DNA from: Cristatella mucedo
Taxonomy: Eukaryota; Bryozoa; Phylactolaemata; Cristatellidae
Reading direction: 5' to 3'
Assembly (NCBI GenBank): GCA_009760855.2
Contig: WPIO01000251.1
Location: forward strand, 124,001-188,000
Length of the DNA stretch: 64,000 nucleotides
Of this stretch, positions 21,367 to 31,451 are shown piece after piece. Every line of letters begins with the position of its first letter. Positions within the stretch are counted from its first letter, which is position 1. The notes below the pieces were generated by a model. It worked only from the letters and a program-made list of their open reading frames with translations, searched no databases and was not told the DNA's origin. The translations under genes and the position numbers were made by a program.

Positions 21367-21544
21367 CTAAAGTAGACAGGCGTTTTCTTATTGCTTGGAC
21401 TGTAGAACTTCTCTCGTTTCTCTTCCTGTCAATTTCGCAGGTAACTTCGTGTGCCTCAGTAATCCAGCTACACGAGTGGCACTGAACTTGAGACTTGTGA
21501 CTACAAGCAGCCGTTTAAACTCTTGCAAGTTGTAAATTCGTGAC

Positions 21545-21597
21545 CTAATTACTACTGGTATTTCCATCTGCAACTCAACAAAGCCAAGATGAATGTA
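21545..21597 (-). mobile_element. LINE-B 3' terminal fragment
   Basis: ttccatctgcaactcaacaaagcc matches the LINE-B terminus. It ends where a LINE-A tail begins, so the LINE-A may have inserted into a LINE-B. Confidence 0.45.
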
Positions 21598-21990
21598 ATA
21601 ACAATAATAATAATACACTTTATAGCGCCCTCAGAGAAATGAATCTCTCTCTCTCTAGGCACTTTACAGATGCTGCAAACAAAGCATTACCGAGTGCCTG
21701 GTGGTCACATCCACAAGCAGCTGGCATAATGTAAGCAGGTACATCCATACGAGGGCGAATCACCAAGACCAACCAAATACCGTAATAAACTGGTGCGTTT
21801 TAAGCTTCTTTTTAAATGTCATATTAGGGGTGGTTGTGACGTTCGTCTGTAGTGAGTTCCAGGATTTGAAAGCCTATAAATTGTTGGCGCAGTCTCCAAC
21901 GGTTTTGAGGTTCTTACCAGGTATGGCTAAACGATTCGAGTCAGAACAGTCGATTGTACGATTCTTAGTCTACGATGGTGCTTGGAATGA
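21598..21990 (-). mobile_element. LINE-A 3' end
   Basis: (AAT)n, hairpin complement (tagcgccctcagagaaatga), decayed 3' UTR and the ORF end (gagttccaggatttgaaagc). LINE-B sequence resumes at its right edge. Confidence 0.75.
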
Positions 21991-21994
21991 CAGT

Positions 21995-22700
21995 TTTGTA
22001 TAGCCTAATCAAAGCCTAAACTGCTTTCGGTATGCACTTAATCTCACAAAACAAAGAGAACGTGAGAAGCACGGCTGAGTCAAGATAGCAGTTAATGTAG
22101 CGAGTACCATGCAAGTAGCAGCTCAGAACAGTTGGAAAAGGTGTGCCATAGTTGGCGGGAAAGTAGATTTGTGGAAGCGAGTTCCACTGTCTTGGAGCTG
22201 CACAACAAAATTTGAACGGACGAATGCAAAACCTAATCAGGACCTTAGGGTACGAGGAGGCTGAAAATAGTGCAGCAGTTCAGCTAGGTATGAAGGAGCT
22301 AAGTCGTGGCTGGCCTTGTAGGTCAGTGTAAGAGCTTTATTCTGCATCCATTGATCAACCGGCAGCCATCCAAGCTCTTTCAGTAAACAAGACACGTGGT
22401 CAAACCTCTGGGATTTGTAAGACTTCTAGCTGTATTGATGACCAGCTGCAGTGCCGTAGTGGCCTTTTTCGGTAGCCCAGCCAAAAAAGAACAACAATAA
22501 TCTGACCGAGAAAGAACCAGAGAGCTAGTTAATTGTTTGCAAGCCACTGTCTTTCACAGTTCGTAATCTTAGATAGGGATCGGACGTGACGGCTATCTGT
22601 TGAAGCAGTCTTCTTAACGAAGATTTCAAAATTTAGGCAGATGTCAAAAACGACACCTAAATTCCTAGCACACGGTGATGGTAGCGAAGTAGCATCGCAC
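21995..22700 (-). mobile_element. LINE-B C-terminal RT region
   Basis: On the + strand, tgcagcagttcagctaggta, caagctctttcagtaaacaa and tagatagggatcggacgtga are shared with the copies at 36690 and 51923. The reverse frame contains [15 protein letters not shown], matching [12 protein letters not shown] of the long copy. Similarity stops near 22700. Confidence 0.8.
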
Positions 22701-24177
22701 AGTCGACCAGCTGCCACTGCCTCTGAGCCCAACTGCATGCAAGAACAACACGGCCACCAGCAGGGGCCTGTGGCGACAGCTTATTGCATGGGTTGCGTTA
22801 GTAATGGTTCGTGAAGCTCCCCCACAATTCCAAACGTGGTACACCTACAAACTACGACGCTCTTCACTCAGCCTGCGAACTATCTCGGCTGTGGTCTGCC
22901 TACTTGCTCGGCCACACTAGCGACTCTGAGCCACCAAGAATCCCGTTCAGGGGTTAACGAAAGGTGAGCCGTCACAGCACACACACATGCACAGCCAAAG
23001 CTACACCCAGCTGTTTCTTACCACAGGTTCTGGCTAGTGTTTGTCCGACTTAACCTTTCTGCGTCACGTCGCAAAGTGGCCTCTCCTGCATCCTTCAAGC
23101 AATCCATCAATCTTGTTTGTCGGCTTCCGGCGATGTCATGTGTTTAGGTTTATCCACACAAGCTAGAGACATGTATTGCTATCTCTAATAATTCCTTTGC
23201 TTTTAGCCTGTGCGTTCATGCATGTCGAATCCGCGGTTGTAACTGCAGCCTTTGCTCTATGTCCTACCTTTCTCTACCTACTCTGTAGCCGAGTTCCAGG
23301 GGTCAGAGGCTATTTTCCACCAAGCCCAGCCATACTCCGGCCACGCAGCCGCCCGCCATGGCCTGAGCTAGGGTAAGACGAGCGGCCGTCAGGTTAGACC
23401 TGTTTGTAATATCGCATGCGCCAACAACAACAGGGGAACTAACAAGTCTACAGGGGAAGTTCCTATAGAAGGTAAACTACAGGGGCGCAAGACGATGCCG
23501 CAAGCGCGAACAAACGTGTTAGTTGGTCAGTCGGCTTCCGCAGTCCCGCCATTGTACCGACTCCGAATCCAGCAGTACGAGCGTACGCCGTAAAAGATCC
23601 GGCTAGCTAAGTAGCTGCTTGGCAAGTTGGAATGGACGTCTACCACAGTCCAGAGCTTCCACCGAAAAACGGCAACTCACGGTGGGCCACGAACCGGATA
23701 CACGATGAACGCGGAATAAACAAGTCACCCTAACAAACGTGCTATCCACCTCTGCCCGGGCCTTAGGCACTCGTTGCCTTGGGTGCGTGGCCGCATCGCC
23801 GGAGCACGCCTGCAGCCATCCAAGTGCATAACTAGACGAGACCGGGAGCCTCCAACACCATGACTTACTCGGCCAACTGCTCCTAACCCAGAGCCCCGGT
23901 GACCTCTCGTCACCGCACATTCGGCCATGCCATAGGTCAGACCCCGGCCTAGCCGGTGACTCTTACCACATTACAGCCGTCCTGTCCCAGCCAACCGAAC
24001 CTAGCCTGGGTACAATTCTATAATGCGCACTGGCTTGCTACCTCCTCTGACGTCCGTCAGTGCTTAATCTTGTTGCCGTCCCCTTACAATTTTATATGCA
24101 GACATGCGGCGTTTACTGTATTAGAAATAGCTTGGGTGCAGTAGCTATACCGCAGCACATGAGCCTCCTGTTTTACA
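22701..24177. other. GC-rich unresolved block
   Basis: Clearly richer in G+C than its surroundings, with overlapping ORFs on both strands (23603-23920 minus, 23176-23376 plus) that are not recognisable. It could be an unrecognised retroelement or a CpG-rich host segment. No LTR ends or duplications were found by eye. Confidence 0.3.
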
Positions 24178-24690
24178 ATAATATAGATAATAATACACTT
24201 CATAAAGTGCCCTCGGAGAACTCAGTCTCTTTCCAAGCACCTTACATTTGCTACAAAGAAACACAATCGAATGGTTAGCCGCAGCATGCGAAATAAACAA
24301 CAAGAATAACACGGTTGGGGTGATATGCACAGGACCCACTACATGATGTAATAAATATATGTGTTTGTAGTTTCTTTCTGAATTCGGTCAAGTCATGAGA
24401 CGTTCTGGCGCAAGTTGGAAGTCAGTTCCAGCCTTATGAAGCATAAGAACTAAAGGCAAGGTCCCCGAAGAATTTGAGTTGTGTACGATATTTGGGTAAA
24501 CGGTTAGATTCCGAAAATTGGGGGGGTGATAATAATGATAATAAGGATTATATTGGACTTGCTAATGCACCCTCAGAGAACTCAATCTCTTTCTACGTGC
24601 TTTTCATTAACGCCAAATGTCAATGCTTAACCTAGTGGGGGAGTAGATCTGATATTTCAAGGACTTGCTCTAATAGCCTCAGTATTACTC
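24178..24690 (-). mobile_element. LINE-A 3' end with a second LINE-A tail inside
   Basis: 24178-24523 carries tail, 3' UTR and ORF end (ccttatgaagcataagaact). After attccgaaaattggggggg a new (TGATAA) tail and hairpin complement (24524-24645) intervene. Then ggagtagatctgatatttca resumes the outer copy. Confidence 0.7.
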
Positions 24691-24957
24691 GAGCCTACGA
24701 ATGTCGTCTATTGGTATTTTGGTCGTGGCATATAGGTGATGAACCCCTGGGTTTTGAGTGGTTGGCTGGTACATCTAGGTGGCACAAGGAAGAAGCACCT
24801 TCTGCATGACAGCCGGCCGATTTCACTGCTCTTCCTAAGATGCAAAGATGTTGTAGCCCAAACCAGTGGGAAATGGGCACAAGGTCTGCGCCGATTTATG
24901 AGGCAAGTCGACGGCGTAATCACAGCTACTGCCACACTTACCAGATTACAGATTACA

Positions 24958-27225
24958 CGGTTTATACTCTCCCTCTTGCTGATGTGATTGCCAAGCACAA
25001 TCTAGGCTTTCACTTCTATGCGGATGACACTCAGTTGTACCTTTGCTTTGATCCCTCCCAGCCTTCGAGCACCTCAAATTCTCTAAATTCACTTGCTGCA
25101 TGTATTGATGACATCCGCACATGGATGGCAGAAATTTTCTAAAACTAAACGATGATAAAACTAACTTACTAGTTATGGGCAAACCCAGTGTGAGTCACAA
25201 ATTGGACAGGCTGACTTTCAAAATTGGCTCTGCCAGCATATATTCAGTTGAATCAGCTCGAAATCTAGGTGTCATGTTCCAAAGCGACCTCTCGTTAGAC
25301 GACCACATCAGCTCCACAGTCAAATCTGCCCATTTTCAGCTTCATAACATTGCTAAAATTCGGGCTTGTTTAGATAAAGATACCACGTCCAAGTTGGTCC
25401 ATACATTCGTGACATCCCGTCTCGACTTCTGCAATTCACTACTTACTGGCCTACCAGCATGTGCGATCAGTCGATTGCAGCTGGTGCAAAACTCTGCAGC
25501 TAGGCTTGTCTGTCGTGAGCGTCGCAGTTGCCACATTACTCCACTTCTCGCCGACCTGCACTGGCTACCAGTCCAGCAACGGATTGACTTCAAGGTTTTT
25601 TCGCTCACTTTTAGGACCCTTCATTCTATGGCTCCAGCCTATCTGTCAGATATACTACCCCATCAGGCCAAGCATCGTACCACACGCTTCTCGGAATCCA
25701 ACAGTCTGGAAATACCTCGTACAAACCTTAAATCCTTTGGAGACCGTGCATTTAGCTCGTATGCTCCCAAAGCCTGGAACTCCCACCCGACCTGCGTCAG
25801 AACATCCCATGACCTGACCACATTTAAAAGAAACTTAAAAACACCTATTTAGGACAGCATTTAGTGGGTCCCTGTGATTCGTCCTTGATGTGCTTATGCG
25901 TGCTGGCACTGTGCATGCTGCCACTGACCACATTTGGATGGTGACCCTGTGCATGTCACCCATGTAACGCCGAAGGCTCGGCGGAGTAAGCTTGACCTGC
26001 CGCTTACCTAGCGGCGTAGCCTATCGCCTAATGCAGTTCGGTGCGCGCCTACGCGCAATAAGCTGGCCGCCACGAAACGAGCGTTTCTGGCGCTGACCTG
26101 CTTACCGTTACTAAAGGAGGTCGTGAGTCCGCGGCGTGAATGGGAAAGCGAGACACACAAATTGGGGATTTTACCGAGCTTTATTCGCCAGCGCACAAAG
26201 TCGCTGCGCGTCTAGCTCAGTTTTATCTCCACACTCCTCGCACGCTCTCAACAGCACCAACACTCTTGGGGAGGGAACACTTCTCCACACTGAGCCCGAA
26301 CCAGAGCCTAAACCCCTAACCGAAGAACTAGAACTCGGCTCCCAGCAGTGCGGCAGGAATACTCCACACCACACGCCAACTGCGTCTAGCTCGCGCCGGC
26401 AAATCCCTACGCCGAGACCACGTGCTAGCGAGCACACCCAAAACACAAAAGAAACACAAAATTCCAGCTCGGGCGCGATACGACCGTATTCGGTGGAGTC
26501 CACGAATCCTCCTAGCGCTATCTCGTCCTGTTCCGTCAATCGCCGGCGAACAGCCCGCCCTCCTCCCTCGCTTTCAGAGAAACGAGTCCGACGGCGGAGC
26601 CGGACCAAAGGCAGAAGACCACAGACAAAAGACACAGAGCGAGCGTCGCTCGACTCTTAAATACTTGGCTGAGACAATGGGGCAAGAGCTTAGTGGTATT
26701 GGGCCCGACACCATGGACCATTACGGTAAGGAACTAATACCGGGACTAGGCCACTGGAATGTCCCCTCTGTCCAGCTTGAATGGCGAATGGGTTCCAGGT
26801 GATTCTTTCTTGGACCGAGTGAAGGCGGAGGTTGACAGGCCAGCCAACATCAATCAGCAGCTTCCGCGGGTATCGGACCAATTCTAAAGGCCGAATCACC
26901 ACCGCCGGTCTCAGCTTCCTAGCTTGCTCTTAAGCTCTTGCTTTCTAGCCGCACTGACGCTCCTCTCTGGCTCACTGCTCCAGGACAGAGGAGTTCTAGC
27001 CCGCCTCCGAACAGCTCTTGTTTGCGCTAAAATTCAGCCAAGGCCAGCAAAGTGCTACACCCCTAACCATATTATTCATTTTGTTTTTTTTTCAAGCATG
27101 ATTTTACTTACTATTCTATTGCATATCACTTTGCAGCAAATGTAAAGTGCCTAGAAAGAGATTAAGTTCTCCGAGGGCGCTTTATCAAGTGCAATGTTAT
27201 TATTATTAATATTATTACTGACCTG
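24958..27225 (+). mobile_element. LINE-A copy split by a solo LTR
   Basis: 24958-25962 encodes the RT palm (LGFHFYADDTQLYLCFDPSQ, YADD at 25017-25028), LKLNDDKTNLLVMGKPSVSH and the whole C-terminal region in a 243-codon frame (25121-25852), then the first half of the 3' UTR. A frameshift near 25135 separates palm from thumb. The 3' UTR resumes at 27060 (ccctaaccatattattcatt) with an intact hairpin and ATT tail. The copy is 5' truncated in the palm. Confidence 0.92.
25963..27059. mobile_element. Solo LTR (about 1.1 kb) inside LINE-A
   Basis: Begins TGTAACGCCGAAGG and ends GTGCTACA, the TG...CA termini of an LTR. The LINE-A 3' UTR is unbroken when it is removed. Flanks are CCCA (25959-25962) and CCCC (27060-27063), a 4-bp duplication with one change; reading it as a 5-bp CACCC duplication with shifted ends also fits. 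It is GC-rich, with a tcttaaatac TATA-like word near 26655. The long ORFs on both strands inside are not recognised. No internal retroviral-type gene remains. Confidence 0.75.
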
Positions 27226-28682
27226 CAAAATAAAAAGTAACAGAACTCACGTTTGTGCAACGTATTGCTCCAGATGCGTTCTAAGAGTATGTTGGCGGGA
27301 ATGCAAAGCTTTGTGCGACGGCACTTGTTATCATTTCGAGCCGATCAGCATGCTGGTAGCCCAGCAGATCAAGATTGCTATAAGGCCACCTCGGCCATTT
27401 GGCAAAGCTCCTCTCACATTAGCAAATAAGAGTTGACGTTAATTAAGTTTAAGCCGTCCCTCATACGAAAGACTGACCCCAAAAATGCAGCTAGTGTTAC
27501 TGCAGTCAAAACTTGGGAACGATAGCTGTACAGACTTATAAATAGTGTCGTGAGGCCCGGCCTAACTCGGTGCCAAAATTCGTTGAACTTACGGGACAGG
27601 AATAGAGTTGCCGGACCGTACCTCGTGCCTCGATCAGTTGGCCGACTAGAAGCTGGATCGAGTGAACGAAGTTCAATTGGTCCTACTACGAACGCGCTAC
27701 GCCGATAATACTTCTCAGTGCACACAATCAAGCGCTGCCTCTCAGTCGGAACTATAAGAGCCGGCCCTGATTGCAGGCGATGGCGGTAAACCTTCTGATA
27801 AGTTTACTATTGCAATCTCACGCACGCCGTCCGCTTTTTAGTCGCGGCCATCAACTGCGTGGCACGAGTCTTCCAGCGAGAAACGTCAATCACCACAGCG
27901 GTGGCTTGAAAACCTGGATACCTATATTAGGGACTCGCCCCACGACTTAGGTAGCCTTTACGACCTCCGTAGGCTCTCGCCAGCTCCAGTTGCAGGGAAG
28001 CGAGGATACAATTTTGAAGTAAACATTTTTAATTCTAGTAAAATATTGAGGTATCATTTCTGCTCTCAAAAAACTTTTAATGGCTAATTCATCATCTGCA
28101 GATTACCTAAGAAGGGCCGCCATTCCGGTTCCGGTTGCTAGCGTGCTTGGTGTTACCCGCTAGACTTGGTGTTTGCGTCAGCCCGTGACAGGTACATCGT
28201 GTTTTTTATAAATCTGTATAACCTCTTTCAGATAATTTTGTATGTGATTAATTTGTCATTGAGCCGTGACACCTGTGGGATTGGGCTGCTCCAAAGTGCT
28301 GTATTATCCCCAATCTTATATGCAGCTAGTCGGTGCAAATTTGCCGATCATTACTTTGCACTCCAGTTCTATTCTTTCAACGTCGGATTTGTATACCTGC
28401 ATGCTCATGCTGCACCTAGTTCATTCGCAGTATACCGGTACCGATCCCATTAATGTCAATCTAAGTAGTACCCCCACCCATAGTATGATTATTTCTAGCT
28501 CAACATTATCGTCTTGATCGCCTGCAAGTCAAAATTTACTGACAGTGGGGTGATATAGACACGACAATTTTTCGACTCTGCTGCTGATAAACTAGTGTTT
28601 AGTAGCTTGCCATAGCATTCTTCAAGTTAATCCTCATGGGCCCGCTTTTGAAATGCCGTGTTCTATTAGTATAGATCCGATA
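27226..28682. other. Unresolved DNA, GC-rich to about 28010
   Basis: 27226-28010 is GC-rich with TATA-like words (cttataaatag near 27536, actataagag near 27752) and could be promoter or LTR sequence. 28020-28680 is AT-rich. No protein is recognised. Confidence 0.3.
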
Positions 28683-28735
28683 TAATAATACAAGTACATG
28701 CATATAGCGACCTCGGAGAAATGAATCTCTAACTC
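28683..28735 (-). mobile_element. LINE-A tail remnant
   Basis: tataataatacaagtacatg then agcgacctcggagaaatgaatctct is the tail and half of the hairpin. Confidence 0.5.
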
Positions 28736-28883
28736 GTCCATTGTTTTGAGAATCGTGGATAAAACGTAAGTAACAAGTAATTATTAATCATACCTTTCAA
28801 ACGATGCATGTGATATTAACAAAATAGTATAGATCGAAACGGTTTGACGATTTCCACTTTAAAATTAAGCTTTGTAAAAGCGA

Positions 28884-29099
28884 TTAAGCAAATGTGTCAA
28901 ACCCCAGAAGAAAGATAGCTACAAAAAACAAAAGTACCGATCTCGGCATCATAGGCGACTTTTGTCTGAACTGGTTTAGCCTTGGCACAGTGCTGTACAT
29001 TTTTGCAACTTGTTGAGACACATGCTTATGACCTTTAAACAGCTTCATCCACAGTTTGGCATTTTTTCGTATAGTGGATTGTGTACATAACCTGGTCAT
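28884..29099 (-). CDS. Hypothetical 71-residue ORF with C-terminal membrane segment
   Basis: An ATG-initiated frame encodes a Lys/Arg- and Gln-rich N-terminal 50 residues, then a hydrophobic stretch SVLLFFVAIFLLGFDTFA at the very end, as in a tail-anchored or single-pass protein. It lies about 2.3 kb upstream of prohibitin on the opposite strand. No family is recognised. It could be a small gene, a last exon (a ctgcctag acceptor-like site lies just upstream of the ATG) or a chance ORF. Confidence 0.25.
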   Translation of the reverse strand: MTRLCTQSTIRKNAKLWMKLFKGHKHVSQQVAKMYSTVPRLNQFRQKSPMMPRSVLLFFVAIFLLGFDTFA

Positions 29100-29375
29100 A
29101 CCTAGGCAGTTGAGCTTCTCTCGTGTTACAGTTTTTCAGAGTAAGTGGCTGTATCATTCCAATCTGAAGCTAGGGCATTTCCTGGGGTGACCAGAGTCAG
29201 CTATAAGAATTGCGGGTTCAAGGTTCTGGCTATTCAGTCGGCACGTCGTTTCTAGACTGACTTAAAGTAGCGATAGGTGTTAACTGGTTTAGTGTTATCG
29301 CGAAACTCGAGGTATGCTTTACTTGATTGGATGAAGCACAAAGTGGTCAATCATTCACAAATAATAATACAAATG

Positions 29376-29502
29376 GCATTCATTTGTACATCCCACATAG
29401 AGGTCATAATCACTATTCTGGTGCTCTACTTAATGTGCATGGCTCGAACCCACGACCTTGGTCAGTAAATGCTTGCACCTTGTCCTTTGGCCAAACCAGG
29501 CA
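29376..29502 (-). mobile_element. SINE-1 copy, decayed
   Basis: ggctcgaacccacgaccttg is the B-box complement and tttggccaaaccagg the head complement. The tail is poorly preserved. Confidence 0.5.
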
Positions 29503-30334
29503 TTTTTTATTTCTTGATATCATGAATGTCGTTTGTAAAGGTAGCAAACCTTTTTTTAAATCTTGATAAAATGTTCTGGATTTCTACCAATCATCTATAC
29601 CGAATTTGTGAGAATTAGCTGCTGTGCTTGTCTGAGATTTAATACTACATAAAAGCCAAATTGTCGATTAATAGTTGCCTTTTATGCCTTAGCCGTTTCC
29701 TGTGTAGTCGGGAGTTAAGTGTGTCAGATGTTTACATGAGATTGATGCACATGCTCAGCCAGAATGTGGCTGGAGAACTAATCAGGCATTGATTAGCATA
29801 GAACTGGTGAATTTTATACTGTGGGCACAGTGCCGATAGCTGAGAGTTCAACATGGTAGACGACATGTTTATGTGTACATTAAAATGTGCTTAGATGCCT
29901 TTTTGCTTTAAGGTTTAGTGTTGAGCATTTATGCTTTTTTGGTGTGCAGTTTACAGATGCTGGCTGCCATAGTAAACTTGTTGCTATGTGCAGTGCCCAA
30001 AGCAGCAAGTTCTCTGGTTCAATGCTAATTCCTGCTGTGTTTGTCATGCCCGACAGGAGCTGAACAGTTAGTTATATTGTCCAACCTGGCTAATCATAGT
30101 GGGAGCTTTGTGAAGGGGCAACATAAAGATTGCACTTTGTCGATAACCAAGCTTTTCTTGACAAACAAATTGGTTTTTGTCATACAACTCAGCTTAGGCG
30201 TTTTTTATTTCTATCAAGTTCGATGAAAAATAGCTCCATGTGTAACGTCTTTTGTTCAGTTTCGTGACTTTTCTGCTAGCACGTGGCAAGCTAGAGATGT
30301 CTTGTTATGGATGCTCTGATGTATTTATGGCTTG
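29503..30334. other. Upstream flank of prohibitin, nothing recognised
   Basis: No ORF with a recognisable product and no repeat family seen. Confidence 0.4.
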
Positions 30335-30470
30335 TGGGCCGTGATAGCCCTTGAGTTAAGGTGCTTGCTCGTAACGACCAAGGTCGTGGGTTCGAATGTT
30401 GCAGTTGACGATTCTTTATTGGCAACTGCAAGCAGTGATGATAGTCGTTTAGGCTCTTCTGTAAATAAAT
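30335..30470 (+). mobile_element. SINE-2 copy
   Basis: gggccgtgatagcccttgag and gttaaggtgcttgctc form a tRNA-like 5' half, gtcgtgggttcgaatgttgc is a good B box, and the body ttctttattggcaactgcaa with aggctcttctg is shared with 59562-59702 and 62035-62160. Confidence 0.65.
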
Positions 30471-31449
30471 ATAAAAATATAAAGTATAGTAAAGTAAATA
30501 AAAGTATATAAAAAAGTATGTAAAGTATATAAAAATGAAGCTTTTAACTCAGCTCGTATTTTGTGCACTGTGTAGATAAATCAAGTTGATGAAAATTCGT
30601 GGCTTCCCTGACCTTATATATACCAGCTGATTTGACAGCCTATACCAGCTGATTTGACAGCCTCTTTTGTATAGTGACTGAAGAGCCTTTACGGCTATCA
30701 CCACCACTTGCAGCAGCGATAAAGGATTACCCATCGCAGTATTCAGGCTTGCTCAGGTGGTTGACAAAATGTCTAGTGCCAGCTTCTTTCTGGAAACTGC
30801 AGCATTAAAAACAGGCTGGCCCTGTGGCTTTGGCAGCTCTCCTAAAGTACAGATACTTGTAATATTCGTCGATGCCCCCTTGATTGTTATTAAATCGGTT
30901 GTGTCGATTGGCAATCTATCCCAGGTGCTGCCTTATAACAAGGCTCCCCAAGCATGTGGTGACCATACAAGTGCTCTTCTAGGTTGTCCTGCAATCAACA
31001 GCATGATTGATTCATTGCTACGAAACCCTATAGCAATTAGCTGAGTCTCGGCAACACTCCCACAGCATAAGCTCATTTGACCCCCCCTTCCACTGGTAGC
31101 GTATGGCTTTGGCTGCATGAATGTAGTAGAGTAAATATGATATGAAGTCAGGGCATAATAGAGATTTAATCTTATCAGTTGGTGTGCAAAAATAAATGCT
31201 GTAACACTCAGTGAAATTACCTGTATCAGATGACCTGCCTCTTGTCGGTTTGCTTGGGAAGTTGAACCCTGCTACTTCTAGCACAGCAGGCTAATGCCCT
31301 AGCCACTCACCAGTTCCTTTGACAGAGGTTCAAGCATTACATCCTTGCGGCTAACTTCACTGAGTTTGGTGCGAGTGTGTTAAGGTTGCCAAACAAGCTT
31401 TAGACCGACAATAAAGCCATTTCAAGCTAAGCTGTTCTGTTTTATTTAG
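30471..31449. other. Proximal upstream region of prohibitin
   Basis: Holds a direct repeat of taccagctgatttgacagcc (about 30624-30663) and, on the - strand at 31245-31320, a tRNA-like stretch (ggctagggcattagcctg, gcagggttcaacttccc) probably from another SINE. The acceptor at 31448-31449 suggests a 5' non-coding exon further up. No TATA box is obvious. Confidence 0.35.
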
Positions 31450-31451
31450 AT

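Noticed and set aside
26136-26660. 174-residue + strand ORF and overlapping 154-residue - strand ORF
   Set aside because: They lie wholly inside the solo LTR, overlap on opposite strands and show no domain. GC-rich composition explains the length.
28166-28453. RT-like words (LLQSAVLSPILY) in a + strand ORF
   Set aside because: A single short resemblance without neighbouring RT motifs. Not enough to call a LINE.
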